From positions 372,001 through 436,000 of the forward strand of contig JBJZOS010000001.1 in the NCBI GenBank assembly GCA_046269235.1: DNA of 64,000 nt, in the 5' to 3' direction. A program made the translations under genes and the position numbers. Origin of the DNA: Soonwooa sp032078105 (lineage in GTDB: Bacteria > Bacteroidota > Bacteroidia > Flavobacteriales > Weeksellaceae). Under the pieces are notes generated by a model. The model searched no databases. It was not told the DNA's origin and saw only the letters and a list, made by a program, of their open reading frames with translations. This document shows, piece by piece, positions 1 to 8,652 of the stretch (within the stretch, counting starts at the first letter, position 1; each line of letters starts with the position of its first letter).

Positions 1-1
1 T

Positions 2-922
2 GCAATTGTAGATAAAAATAAACTGCAAAAGCAAAGTGGTATCAAAACATCAAATACAAGAATACTGACTGCTAATAAAGGTGGAACTTCTGGTTTAGTT
101 GAAAAATTCAGACTTCCAACAGAAGTGGAGTGGGAATTTGCTGCGCTTGGTATGCAAAAGAACAGAAAATACAACAACTACCTAGGTAAAGAACCCGAAA
201 TTGATAAGTTAAAAGGTACAAAAGGTCGTAACAGAGGAATGTACATGGAGAATTTCAAAATGGGTAAAGGTGATTATTCTGGTGTTGCAGGCTGGAAGAA
301 CGATGGTTCGCCAACAACTTCTGATGTTAGAAAATACCAATCAAATGACCTAGGTGTATTTGGTATGTACGGTAACGTGGCAGAATGGGTTGCTGATATC
401 TATCGTCCAGAGATTGATGAAGACTTCAACGACTTCAACTATTATAGAGGTAATGTTGTTCTAAAATCTGAAAAAAATGCAGACGGAACTTATAAAAAAG
501 TTGGTAATGTAGAAATGAAGTATGATACTATGGCTAATGGACAATTGGTATATAGAGGACTTCCTGGAGAATACGAGAAGCAAGTTGTTGCTGATGACCG
601 TAACTATCGAGATGGTGACTACCAATCCTCATTAGATATGTCTGGTGTGAATGCAGATAGTACTTTTAATATGTATAACTCTGTTAGAAAAGGATTTGTT
701 GTGGATAAGAGAGGTAACGTTATCTTAGAAAAACAGAAAAAACAAGTTACAACTGCAATTACTAACGAAGTTAGAGTTGTTAAAGGTGGATCTTGGTTAG
801 ACTCTTCTTATTGGTTAGATCCGGGACACAGAAGATTCAAAGACCAAGGTAGAACCTTCAGTTGGATTGGCTTCCGTGTAGCACAAGATGCTAAAGACTC
901 CGGAAAAAGAAGCAAAAGATAA
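2..922 (+). CDS. gldJ: Gliding motility lipoprotein GldJ, C-terminal part
   Basis: The reading frame is open from base 2, so the 5' end lies outside the window. The protein carries the formylglycine-generating-enzyme-like (SUMF1/FGE) fold seen in GldJ: RLPTEVEWEFAA near the start, GNVAEWVADIYRP in the middle, and VVKGGSWLDSSYW followed by SWIGFRVA at the end. GldJ is an outer-membrane-associated lipoprotein needed for flavobacterial gliding and type IX secretion; its FGE-like domain is thought to be structural, not catalytic. It sits directly before murF, the order usual in Chryseobacterium-type genomes. GldK is a paralogue with the same fold, but the murF neighbour favours GldJ. A rho-independent terminator follows at once. 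Confidence 0.9.
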   Translation, partial: AIVDKNKLQKQSGIKTSNTRILTANKGGTSGLVEKFRLPTEVEWEFAALGMQKNRKYNNYLGKEPEIDKLKGTKGRNRGMYMENFKMGKGDYSGVAGWKNDGSPTTSDVRKYQSNDLGVFGMYGNVAEWVADIYRPEIDEDFNDFNYYRGNVVLKSEKNADGTYKKVGNVEMKYDTMANGQLVYRGLPGEYEKQVVADDRNYRDGDYQSSLDMSGVNADSTFNMYNSVRKGFVVDKRGNVILEKQKKQVTTAITNEVRVVKGGSWLDSSYWLDPGHRRFKDQGRTFSWIGFRVAQDAKDSGKRSKR

Positions 923-932
923 AAGTTCATAT

Positions 933-960
933 AAAGCAGTAGATTTTCTACTGCTTTTTT
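933..960 (+). terminator. Rho-independent terminator after gldJ
   Basis: A stem of 11 bp (AAAGCAGTAGA / TCTACTGCTTT) around a TTT loop is followed by a T-run, 11 bases after the gldJ stop codon. Confidence 0.85.
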
Positions 961-983
961 TATGCAAAATTATTTTTTAATCT

Positions 984-991
984 TAATTTTG
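984..991 (+). promoter_or_regulatory. -7 box for murF
   Basis: TAATTTTG matches the Bacteroidota -7 consensus TAnnTTTG and ends only 4 bases before the murF ATG. The mRNA would then start at or next to the start codon (leaderless). Confidence 0.6.
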
Positions 992-995
992 AAAT

Positions 996-2267
996 ATGAA
1001 TATTGAATCATTTTATAAACTCTATAAAGAAGCTAATCACTGTATTATTGACAGTAGAAAGCTACAACCAAATGACATCTTTTTTGCATTCTCTGGGGAA
1101 AACTACAACGCTGCCGAAAAGGCGGAAGAAGTTATTGCCAATGGCGCTCTAGCAGTTGTCGTTGAAGATGCCAAATACAACAATCCAGGACGTAATATTT
1201 TCTATGTTGACTCGACTTTAGAGTTTTTACAAGACTTAGCCATCTATCACAGAAATCAACTTAATATTCCGATTATTGGTTTAACGGGGAGCAATGGTAA
1301 AACCACAACCAAGGAAATGATTAGTACGGTTTTGTCTAAAAAATTTAAGCTTCAATACACTTTTGGGAATCTCAACAACCACATCGGCGTACCTCTAACG
1401 ATTTTGTCTATTAAACCAGAACATAATTTAGCTGTCGTCGAAATGGGCGCTAATCATCAAAAAGAGATCGAAGCACTTTGCAAAATTGCACAACCAAGCA
1501 TCGGTTATATCACCAATTTTGGAAAAGCACATCTTGAAGGTTTCGGTGGTTTCGAAGGGGTTATTAATGGGAAGTCTGAACTATACGATTATCTAAAATC
1601 AAATAATAATACAATTTTAGTTAACGAAGCTGATGCTATTCAATTAGAAAAAACATTAGATTACGTAAACAAAATCTCTTTTGGAAAACTAAATTCTCAC
1701 TATGTTTTTGAAGTTTTTGCAAAAGATCATTTCGTTGGTTTAATATATCAAGGCGAAAAGCTACTTTCTAATTTAACAGGAAATTACAATTTCACTAATT
1801 TATCTGCTGCAGTTAGTTTAGGTCTACATTTTAATATTCCATTTAATGATATTAAAGAAGCTATAGAAAGTTATTTTCCTAGCAATATGCGTTCGCAAGT
1901 TCAGAAAAAAAATGGTAAAACATTAGTCCTAGATACGTACAATGCCAACCCAAGTAGTATGTCGGCATCTTTGGATAATTTTAATGAGTTTGAAGGTTCA
2001 AAAACAATTATTATCGGTGATATGTTGGAGCTTGGTACAGAAAGTGAGCTAGAACATCAACTAATTTTTGACAAAGCAAAAGCGCTTAGTTTTGAGAACA
2101 TTATTACCGTCGGAAAAGAATTTAAGAAAGTCAATACCACTGACTTAGCATTCGAAAATACATCAGAATTAATAGCCTTTTTAAAAGAAAAGCCTATTAC
2201 AACTGACAATATTCTATTAAAAGCATCTCGCGGCATTGCTTTGGAGAAAGCAATTGACCTACTATGA
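996..2267 (+). CDS. murF: UDP-N-acetylmuramoyl-tripeptide--D-alanyl-D-alanine ligase (MurF)
   Basis: MurF adds D-Ala-D-Ala to the UDP-MurNAc-tripeptide in the cytoplasm, the last soluble step of peptidoglycan precursor synthesis. The 423 residues show an N-terminal domain (about 1-85), the Mur-ligase ATP-binding loop GLTGSNGKTTTKEM near residues 95-108, EMGANHQKEIEAL and NFGKAHLEGFGG in the central domain, and DTYNANPSSMSASL at the start of the C-terminal domain. The length is typical for the family. The promoter box lies only 4 bases before the ATG. The 3' end overlaps the convergent Nudix gene by 6 bases. Confidence 0.96.
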   Translation: MNIESFYKLYKEANHCIIDSRKLQPNDIFFAFSGENYNAAEKAEEVIANGALAVVVEDAKYNNPGRNIFYVDSTLEFLQDLAIYHRNQLNIPIIGLTGSNGKTTTKEMISTVLSKKFKLQYTFGNLNNHIGVPLTILSIKPEHNLAVVEMGANHQKEIEALCKIAQPSIGYITNFGKAHLEGFGGFEGVINGKSELYDYLKSNNNTILVNEADAIQLEKTLDYVNKISFGKLNSHYVFEVFAKDHFVGLIYQGEKLLSNLTGNYNFTNLSAAVSLGLHFNIPFNDIKEAIESYFPSNMRSQVQKKNGKTLVLDTYNANPSSMSASLDNFNEFEGSKTIIIGDMLELGTESELEHQLIFDKAKALSFENIITVGKEFKKVNTTDLAFENTSELIAFLKEKPITTDNILLKASRGIALEKAIDLL

Positions 2268-2873
2268 GATGTCGTGTTTCGATAAAAATTCTGCAAGAAT
2301 TAAAATAATATTATTAAAAGTGGAAGTTTCGACATCACGTTGGATTTCCACTTTGTTTTTCCACTCCACTTTGGTGATGCCTTCCTCCAATTGTGGTTTT
2401 GGTTCAGCAATGCCATCATGTTTCATGTAATACCAGTAGGTTTTTTTTAAGACAGGTTTTGACTTGATATGGTACATATGATAGGTCAAATTAATAAATT
2501 CCTGAAGTTCTAGGTTTGTCAATCCACATTCTTCCTCAACTTCGCGCAACGCCGCGATATCACTAGATTCTCCAGCTTCTATTTTGCCTTTGGGAAGATC
2601 CCATTTTCCTAGTCGATAGATAAAAAGTATTTTCTTTTCAGGGTTTAAAACAATGCCACCAGCAGCTTCAATGACTTGAAAATGTTGTTGATATTTAAGC
2701 CAAAGCTCGTCAAGATTTTTGTAGTATATGGCAACATCTTTTGTTGAAGTGTTCTGCAAAAGGTCCAAAGCGATATCAAATTGAAGATTCTCCTCAAATG
2801 CTATGTTACGCTCAACATTTTGAGGCGTATCACTAAGGATTAATTTTTTTTCATTGATAAAAACTTTATACAT
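2262..2873 (-). CDS. Nudix hydrolase
   Basis: The 203-residue protein contains a full Nudix box, GKIEAGE...REVEEECGL, around residues 96-118, preceded by the substrate-side strands IEAAGGIVLNPEKKILFI. Nudix enzymes cleave nucleoside diphosphates linked to other groups; the substrate cannot be read from the sequence. The first 65 residues form a small extra N-terminal domain seen in flavobacterial members annotated only as NUDIX domain protein. It is transcribed away from the SRPBCC gene and overlaps the end of murF by 6 bases. The start is the ATG at 2873, 22 bases below a TAnnTTTG box. Confidence 0.9.
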   Translation of the reverse strand: MYKVFINEKKLILSDTPQNVERNIAFEENLQFDIALDLLQNTSTKDVAIYYKNLDELWLKYQQHFQVIEAAGGIVLNPEKKILFIYRLGKWDLPKGKIEAGESSDIAALREVEEECGLTNLELQEFINLTYHMYHIKSKPVLKKTYWYYMKHDGIAEPKPQLEEGITKVEWKNKVEIQRDVETSTFNNIILILAEFLSKHDIS

Positions 2874-2895
2874 TTGCCTAGCTTTAATATTAATA

Positions 2896-2903
2896 CAAAA
2901 ATA
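2896..2903 (-). promoter_or_regulatory. -7 box for the Nudix gene
   Basis: On the minus strand TATTTTTG matches TAnnTTTG, 22 bases upstream of the Nudix ATG. Confidence 0.45.
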
Positions 2904-2908
2904 GAAAA

Positions 2909-3295
2909 ATGAATCTAGAAGGACGCAAAATTATCGTAAATAAATCGATTAAAGATTTGACAGAAATGCTTAAAAATGCTGAAGATTACAAAGCATTGAT
3001 GCCTGATAGTCTTCAAAATTTTGAATCGAGAGAAGATGGTTTCAAATTTGGATTAAAAGGAATGCCTGAGATTGCGCTTAAGATTCAGGAAGTTACAGAA
3101 GAAAAAGTTGTTCTAGTGTCTGCAAGTTCTAGTTTGGATTTCGCCTTGACTGGAAATATGAACCCAATTGGTGAGAATCAAACTGAAGTTCAATTGTTAT
3201 TTGATGGAAAATTCAATCCATTTATCAAAATGATGGTTGAAAAACCTCTGAAAAACTTTATCGATGCTTTGACAGATAAAATCGAGCAACTATAA
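2909..3295 (+). CDS. SRPBCC family (START-like) protein
   Basis: This small soluble protein of 128 residues has the pattern of the SRPBCC/CoxG-like fold: an initial strand EGRKIIVNKSIKDLTEML, repeated strands in the middle (KFGLKGMPEIALKIQEV, KVVLVSASS, TEVQLLFDGKF) and a long C-terminal helix ending KNFIDALTDKIEQL. Proteins of this fold bind hydrophobic ligands in a central cavity. No catalytic residues are evident and the ligand is unknown. It stands alone between the divergent Nudix gene and its own terminator. In many flavobacteria a like gene sits beside pyrE; here pyrE is 55 kb away, fused to pyrF. Confidence 0.75.
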   Translation: MNLEGRKIIVNKSIKDLTEMLKNAEDYKALMPDSLQNFESREDGFKFGLKGMPEIALKIQEVTEEKVVLVSASSSLDFALTGNMNPIGENQTEVQLLFDGKFNPFIKMMVEKPLKNFIDALTDKIEQL

Positions 3296-3307
3296 ATGAA
3301 AATAATT

Positions 3308-3335
3308 AAAACCAATCTTATACGATTGGTTTTTT
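3308..3335 (+). terminator. Terminator after the SRPBCC gene
   Basis: AAAACCAATC / GATTGGTTTT forms a 10-bp stem with a 6-base loop and a T-run, 12 bases after the stop codon. Confidence 0.85.
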
Positions 3336-3668
3336 GCTAAATGACTTCGCAATGCCAAAGTGTAAAATTGTGAGCTGTTATATTTAAACTGCTTCAATCT
3401 ATTATAAAAAAGTTGGGTTTAATTTTTCACAATTTAAGTTTTTTTCAAAAGAAGAAAACCATTTGTATAGTTGTAGCTAAATATAACTAGATTTTTTACG
3501 AGATACTACAAATAGCGATAGAATGTGCCCGCACAAAGGTCACTTGCTTTTAATAGTGTATGTACACGATTTGTATTCCTATCTCAGAAGGTCTTTATAG
3601 ATCTAGTCACTGATAGAAGTATATATCTGGAATAAAATAATTTAGAAATCCAAGTCCGCTGATTAACT
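3336..3668. other. Gene-free stretch
   Basis: This AT-rich spacer lies between the SRPBCC terminator and the end of anmK. I see no reading frame with a recognisable product, no RNA gene and no clear repeat in it. Confidence 0.5.
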
Positions 3669-4733
3669 TTAGAGTCGAAGAAAAATCCCTGACGAATGGT
3701 CATGAGAACTTCCTGTAACTGAGGAAAGTATGTTGATGTCGCCATTTGTTTTTAGGACAGCCATAAAAGCAAAAATCAAAGCTTCTTTGTAATCAATTAT
3801 TTCTTTATTTGGAATAATGATTTGGGTTTTGGTTTTTGTTTTAATTTTTTCTATTAAATAAGTATTGTGGCTGCCACCGCCTGTAAACAAAGCCTTTTTA
3901 ATGTTATTTTGATTTAGATTAATAGCGATTTGCTTAGCGGCATGTTCTGTGAAAGTTGCTAATATTTCTAAGTCCGAAAAGTCTTTTAGTAAGGGTATTA
4001 CATGAGATTCTACCCATTCGTAACCTAAAGATTTTGGTTCGGATAATTGGTAAAATTCAATGTTATTTAACTTCATTAAAAGTTCGTAATCAACATTTCC
4101 TTGTTTTGCTAATTCGCCATCTTTATCGAAATTTTGACCTTGTTTTTTCGCAAAATGGTTTAAGATAATATTGACGGGACAAATATCGTAGCCTATTCTT
4201 TTTTCATCTTTTTTAAATGAAATATTAGAAAATCCGCCGAGATTAACACAGGCATCAACCTCCGAAAACAAAAGTTCATCACCTATCGGAACCAATGGTG
4301 CGCCACTTCCGCCCATCAAAACGTCTTGCATTCTGAAATCGTAAACGACATTTTTCTTTGTTAAAATCTGTATCGCACGACCGTCCCCAATCTGAAGTGT
4401 CATTTTCTTTTCAGGTTGATGAAAAATCGTGTGACCGTGAGAACCAATAACATCTAAGTTTTTAATGTTGTGTTTAGAAATAAAGTTCTGGCTGAGTTCT
4501 CCAAGAAGAAATCCGTAGTCGGAATTTAAGGCAAGTAAAGCGTCTGCATTAAGCTTAACAGCGTTTCGAAGCTTATTTTCCCAAGTTTCTGAATAAGCAA
4601 CAGTTTCAGTTTCTAAAATCTCAAAATGCCATTTTTCGTCACTTTTCCAAAATTTAGAATAACAGAGATCTAATCCGTCGAGACTTGTCCCAGACATTAA
4701 TCCCAATGCAAAAAAGTCTTGTGAAGTTGCCAT
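3669..4733 (-). CDS. anmK: Anhydro-N-acetylmuramic acid kinase (AnmK)
   Basis: AnmK opens the 1,6-anhydro ring of anhydro-MurNAc and phosphorylates it, giving MurNAc-6-P in peptidoglycan recycling in the cytoplasm. The 354 residues begin with LGLMSGTSLDGLDL (phosphate-binding loop, about residues 10-23) and contain IGSHGHTIFHQP, VNLGGFSNIS and the C-terminal LFTGGGSHN, all typical of the AnmK/ASKHA family. Its ATG overlaps the lptC stop codon (TAATG), so translation is probably coupled. It is the last gene of the operon that starts with the outer-membrane protein at 6631. Confidence 0.93.
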   Translation of the reverse strand: MATSQDFFALGLMSGTSLDGLDLCYSKFWKSDEKWHFEILETETVAYSETWENKLRNAVKLNADALLALNSDYGFLLGELSQNFISKHNIKNLDVIGSHGHTIFHQPEKKMTLQIGDGRAIQILTKKNVVYDFRMQDVLMGGSGAPLVPIGDELLFSEVDACVNLGGFSNISFKKDEKRIGYDICPVNIILNHFAKKQGQNFDKDGELAKQGNVDYELLMKLNNIEFYQLSEPKSLGYEWVESHVIPLLKDFSDLEILATFTEHAAKQIAINLNQNNIKKALFTGGGSHNTYLIEKIKTKTKTQIIIPNKEIIDYKEALIFAFMAVLKTNGDINILSSVTGSSHDHSSGIFLRL

Positions 4734-5335
4734 TATAAGCCGGTCTTAGGAAGACCCTTGGTGTTGAATTGCCCAGAGTTGTTGTAGAATGTATACTCCG
4801 TAAAGTCGTCTTTAGCGACCATTCCGTTGGCGCCAACCAAAATATTACCATCTTGATCGGATACAAAGACTGTGTCTTTGGTATACATTTTTCGGTTTCT
4901 TTTGTCCCAATTAATACTTTCTGTTACGAAAGTTCGACCTTCATTGGTGACAATTTTAACACGACCTTTAGCAAAGTAAAAGTCTTTTTTTTCGTCATAT
5001 TTTGCATATTTTGCCCAAATTTTTCCAGGAATTTTCGGATTTTTTTTATCAAAATATTCTAGATAGATTCCTTTTTTTGCCTCGACATAAGGCGAGTCGA
5101 TTAACTCATACTTTTCTAGCAAAGGCGCATCAAATCTTACTTTAACCTTACCCGAATCTCGCTGTATAATTTTGGCGTTATGAATAACTTGAGACGCAAA
5201 ATTTGTGTTTTTTTTACGATCACGTTTTGTGATGTCTTCGTCGCAAGATTGTAAAACAAAAAGCATTAAGAAACTTAATAGAATTTTGTTTCTTAATGCT
5301 GTATGATTTGATATGTTACTAATTTTAAAACTCAT
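4733..5335 (-). CDS. lptC: LptC-like LPS export periplasmic protein
   Basis: The 200-residue protein has an N-terminal hydrophobic segment ending in a lipobox-like LFVLQSC (about residues 24-30), followed by a beta-rich domain with the repeated pattern of the OstA/LptC fold (KVRFDAPLLEKYE, GKIWAKYAKYDEKKDFYFAKGRVKIVTNEGRTFVTESINWDKR). LptC belongs to the bridge that carries lipopolysaccharide from the inner-membrane ABC transporter LptBFG to LptA. Bacteroidota LptC proteins often end their signal with a cysteine, as here. It lies 18 bases after the upstream outer-membrane protein gene and overlaps anmK by one base. Confidence 0.85.
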   Translation of the reverse strand: MSFKISNISNHTALRNKILLSFLMLFVLQSCDEDITKRDRKKNTNFASQVIHNAKIIQRDSGKVKVRFDAPLLEKYELIDSPYVEAKKGIYLEYFDKKNPKIPGKIWAKYAKYDEKKDFYFAKGRVKIVTNEGRTFVTESINWDKRNRKMYTKDTVFVSDQDGNILVGANGMVAKDDFTEYTFYNNSGQFNTKGLPKTGL

Positions 5336-5353
5336 TAGTAATAAATCTATATT

Positions 5354-6631
5354 TTAGTTGTAAAGTCTTCTTCCGAACCACTTATCCGCAAAGTTAATTC
5401 CTACGCGTAAGTTGATAAAGTTCTGTTGAATAAGATTATTAGTAAGTGTACCTGTTTTTCCGATTTCTAAACCGAGATCAACAGAGTTCATTCTTGTTAC
5501 ACTACTTTTTTGGAATGGTAACGTCACACCACCCGTTACTGCAAATCTATTGATGTTTTGTCCAGCTAGGTTAAGCGCTCCTTTTTGATAATAAGCACCA
5601 TAACGATAGGTAACACGAGAGAAGTAATTTCTAAAATCGTTGTAGTTAGGAAGAATCCAACCTCCAGCAGAAATTTTATAAGAATTTTGATAGGCTAAAG
5701 TTTGTCCCAAAAAGTTGAAGTTTTCTCCATTTTTGTAGTCTAGCTGCGTCCCAACAAACCATTTCGTCTCATGACCATAACCAAGACCAATTGAAAATTC
5801 TTGAGGTAAGAATTTTTTATCTTTAGTTTCTAATTGATCGATAATCGTTTCGTAACCTTTAACGTCGCCAACACCTTTGTAATAGGTACTGTTGGTGTAT
5901 GTACTTTCCAATTGACCTGTCGTACCAAAAGTATAAGTTGCACCAACAGTCAACTTGTGATCGTTAATGAATTTCTTTTGGTAGGTTGTACCAAGTGTAA
6001 AGTTAAACGATTTTATCTTGTTGCTATTTTCGTAACCACTTAACAATTCTGCGTCAGAGAAAGTTACTTCTTCAAGATCATAAAGTTTTCCGAAATAGAA
6101 ATTTGTTCTAATACCTAAAGCAAAACTTGGTGTAATCTGATAACCAAGCGCTGCTTGTATCGTGTTAAGCGTACCTCTTCCTGTATATTTGTGCCCTTCG
6201 GTAATTCCGGTGTCTGCGTTAGTCGATGTGCGAAGTATTTCGTATTGCTTAGAGCTATAAGGTTGAAAGCCTAATCCGAATTTTACCTTCTTGCTAAGTG
6301 GCATTGCTATAGCAATATTTGACAAATAATTAGAGTGTTTTGTGACGCTTGTATTATTATAGTCGGTTTTGTAAAAGTTATTTTCGTTAGTTCCTTCAAC
6401 TTTAATGGTTGCTAATTCTAGGTTGGTATTAGCTGCTGGGTTTCTAAAGTTAAAACTATTATTAAAATCCCAAATATATGCAGTAGAAACACCTCCCATT
6501 GAATTTATTTCCACAGTATTATCATACTTTACATCACCAATTCCGTAGGCTGCATATGGAGAATTACCGACGCTTTGTGCGTTTAGATAGATTCCCGCTG
6601 TAAGTAATGATACGACAAAAGTCTTTTTCAT
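5354..6631 (-). CDS. Outer-membrane beta-barrel protein of unknown function, co-transcribed with lptC
   Basis: A 425-residue protein with a signal peptide (MKKTFVVSLLTAGIYLNAQ). After it comes SVGNSPYAAYGIGDV and a GGVSTAY segment, then about a dozen alternating amphipathic strands, and it ends with an aromatic-rich last strand. The architecture resembles the PorV/FadL-like barrels of Bacteroidota. The conserved position before lptC suggests a link to outer-membrane or LPS assembly, but that is inference. It is the first gene of the three-gene run with lptC and anmK. I do not recognise a named function. Confidence 0.8.
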   Translation of the reverse strand: MKKTFVVSLLTAGIYLNAQSVGNSPYAAYGIGDVKYDNTVEINSMGGVSTAYIWDFNNSFNFRNPAANTNLELATIKVEGTNENNFYKTDYNNTSVTKHSNYLSNIAIAMPLSKKVKFGLGFQPYSSKQYEILRTSTNADTGITEGHKYTGRGTLNTIQAALGYQITPSFALGIRTNFYFGKLYDLEEVTFSDAELLSGYENSNKIKSFNFTLGTTYQKKFINDHKLTVGATYTFGTTGQLESTYTNSTYYKGVGDVKGYETIIDQLETKDKKFLPQEFSIGLGYGHETKWFVGTQLDYKNGENFNFLGQTLAYQNSYKISAGGWILPNYNDFRNYFSRVTYRYGAYYQKGALNLAGQNINRFAVTGGVTLPFQKSSVTRMNSVDLGLEIGKTGTLTNNLIQQNFINLRVGINFADKWFGRRLYN

Positions 6632-6789
6632 CCGTTATTATTATCAAACCGCAAATATCTTAATTAATAATGAATCTCAAAAATTTATTTCGCGTTAAAG
6701 TTTGTTAAGTAGATGAATACTACAAGAATTGACGTTTCTTTTAGATTTTTATTAAACTTAAACAACACAAATCCTCAAACTTATTTCTT

Positions 6790-6797
6790 TATATTTG
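6790..6797 (+). promoter_or_regulatory. -7 box for holB
   Basis: TATATTTG matches TAnnTTTG and ends 5 bases before the ATG at 6803, supporting that start and an almost leaderless mRNA. Confidence 0.6.
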
Positions 6798-6802
6798 TTG
6801 AC

Positions 6803-7927
6803 ATGAAATGGGAAAATATAATCGGGCAACATAAACTGAAAAATCTTCTTTTATCTAGTATTGACGATAATCGAGTAGGGCACGCACAGCTTTTTGTTGG
6901 TGAAGAAGGTTACGGAACATTGGCATTGGCAATGGCTTATGCTCAAGAGATTTTGTCTCGCGAAAACGCAACGTCGGCTCAAAAAGTTGAACATCTTAAC
7001 CACTTGGATTTACATTTTAGTTTTCCAATTTTTACTGAGAAAAATGTTTCGCTTAGCAAACGATATTTTACAGAATGGCGAGAGATGATTCTCAAAAACC
7101 CATATTCTAGTTTTGACGATTGGACCAATTATCTAGACTCAGAAAAGAAACAATTCTTTATTTCGGCACAAGAAGCCGAAGATATGCATGCTAAATTTGC
7201 TCTAAAAAGTTTTGAAGGTGGTAGCAAAATTCTCATCATTTGGCGTGCCGACAAAATGAATGAAGAAGCGGCTAACAAAATCCTGAAATTCTTAGAAGAA
7301 CCGCCAAAGAAGACTTACATTATGTTGTGTGCAGAAAAAATTGATAATATTCTCCCAACCATACTTTCTCGTTGTCAAATTGTTGAAGTGCCAAGAATTG
7401 AGGATACAGACATAAAAACTTATTTATCATCAAAATTCCCTGACGCCGACTTATCACAAATTGAGACGGCGGTGGGACAAGCTCGCGGAAATCTAAATGA
7501 CGCGCAAAAGATTTTAGAAACTGGCTCATCATCCAACGAGTTCGAAACTTTCTTCATACAATGGGTTCGTAATGCTTTTATGGCGAAAAAGAAACCCGAA
7601 GTTTTGCGCGCCATCATCCGTTGGTCACACGAGATTAGCACTTGGAATCGGGATAAACAAATTCGCTTTTTAGAATTCTGTACCGAGACCTTCCGTCTGG
7701 CATTGCTACAAAATTATGCGAGTCCCAATTTGGTATATCGTAAGTTAGATAGCAATGGTTTTGGCTGGGATGCTTTTTCGACTTACATCAGCGGAGCCAA
7801 TATCGAAGCGATTCTTGAGGAGTTAACAGATGCGAGTTATCATATTTCTCGTAATGCCAACGCCAAAGTTGTTTTGACAGATATGGGCATCAAATTGACG
7901 CGACACATTCATAAAAAGGCTGTTTAA
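6803..7927 (+). CDS. holB: DNA polymerase III subunit delta' (HolB-like)
   Basis: A 374-residue protein starting MKWENIIGQHKLKNLLLSSI, the usual opening of clamp-loader AAA+ subunits, with RVGHAQLFVGEEGYG (a degenerate Walker A region as in delta'), then KILIIWRADKMNEEAANKILKFLEEPP and LPTILSRCQIVEVP. The SRC motif (Ser-Arg-Cys) is the arginine-finger motif. The subunit helps load the beta clamp at replication forks. A frame-open start 90 bases upstream (6713) exists, but the ATG at 6803 is better: it matches the conserved N-terminus and follows a TAnnTTTG box by 5 bases. Confidence 0.9.
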   Translation: MKWENIIGQHKLKNLLLSSIDDNRVGHAQLFVGEEGYGTLALAMAYAQEILSRENATSAQKVEHLNHLDLHFSFPIFTEKNVSLSKRYFTEWREMILKNPYSSFDDWTNYLDSEKKQFFISAQEAEDMHAKFALKSFEGGSKILIIWRADKMNEEAANKILKFLEEPPKKTYIMLCAEKIDNILPTILSRCQIVEVPRIEDTDIKTYLSSKFPDADLSQIETAVGQARGNLNDAQKILETGSSSNEFETFFIQWVRNAFMAKKKPEVLRAIIRWSHEISTWNRDKQIRFLEFCTETFRLALLQNYASPNLVYRKLDSNGFGWDAFSTYISGANIEAILEELTDASYHISRNANAKVVLTDMGIKLTRHIHKKAV

Positions 7928-7971
7928 ACTTTCCACAAAAATTTTAATCTTTTTTTAATAAAAAATTATTC

Positions 7972-8011
7972 AATCAATCGTTTGATTTTATTTGAAAATA
8001 ATTTACATTTG
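7972..8011 (+). promoter_or_regulatory. tetR promoter with overlapping palindromic operator candidate
   Basis: TTTG at 7981-7984 and TACATTTG at 8004-8011, 19 bases apart, match the Bacteroidota -33/-7 pattern. The palindrome AATCAA-TCGT-TTGATT (7972-7987) covers the -33 element, where a TetR repressor would block its own operon. The operator role is inferred. Confidence 0.55.
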
Positions 8012-8028
8012 CACCAAAATTGATGTGA

Positions 8029-8652
8029 ATGGAAATCTCTAAGGAAGAAAATATTCTTTTTGCCGCCGAAAAGCTTTTTGCGAAAAATGGCTTTGGCAGT
8101 ACTTCCACGCGTGAAATTTGTAAAGCCGCGAATGTTAACATTTCGATGATTTCCTATTATTTTGGTTCTAAAGAAAAACTTTACGAACGCATTTTCGAAT
8201 ACAGAATGAACGAAAGTGTGAGTTTCGGAAAAGATATTATTTCTAAAAGTAATCTTAACGAATGGGAAAAATTCGAACTTCTTATTGACCAATTTTGCAA
8301 TAGAGTGATTCGTCTACGTGCTTTTTACACCATTATGCAACGCGAACAACTAAGCAACAAAACTGCTTTCATCATCAATTTTTTAAAAACGACTAAAATT
8401 AATTTTTTAGAGTTTTATGCCCAATTGATAAAGTCTGGTTACGATAATGGGGTTTTCACAAAACTTCCAAAAGTAGAATATATCCACTCAACAATCGCTG
8501 GGACTTTATTTGCTGGCGTTAACGCAACACCTATGTATAAAGAATTTGCTGGTGCTCAAAACGATGCCAACTTCGAAGCTGTATACTACGAAGGACTACG
8601 CGAACATTTAAAAAACGTATTAAAATACCTGTTAGGTTATAATGAAAAATAA
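8029..8652 (+). CDS. TetR/AcrR family transcriptional regulator
   Basis: This 207-residue protein has a TetR-type N-terminal DNA-binding domain: LFAAEKLFAKNGFGSTSTREICKAA followed by the recognition-helix motif NISMISYYFGSKEKLYERIF (about residues 10-60). The C-terminal ligand domain is variable. It is the first gene of an operon with a TolC channel, an EmrA-like adaptor and an EmrB-like pump, so it most likely represses this efflux system until an inducing compound binds. A palindrome overlapping its promoter fits autoregulation. Its last 11 bases overlap the tolC start. Confidence 0.92.
   Translation: MEISKEENILFAAEKLFAKNGFGSTSTREICKAANVNISMISYYFGSKEKLYERIFEYRMNESVSFGKDIISKSNLNEWEKFELLIDQFCNRVIRLRAFYTIMQREQLSNKTAFIINFLKTTKINFLEFYAQLIKSGYDNGVFTKLPKVEYIHSTIAGTLFAGVNATPMYKEFAGAQNDANFEAVYYEGLREHLKNVLKYLLGYNEK

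Noticed and set aside
6713..6802. N-terminal extension of 30 residues for HolB.
   Set aside because: The promoter box at 6790-6797 lies inside it, and the family begins at MKWENIIGQ; the ATG at 6803 is preferred.
7966..8292. Minus-strand open frame of 108 codons over the tetR start.
   Set aside because: It is the shadow of the TetR DNA-binding domain; the plus-strand frame has clear family motifs and a promoter.
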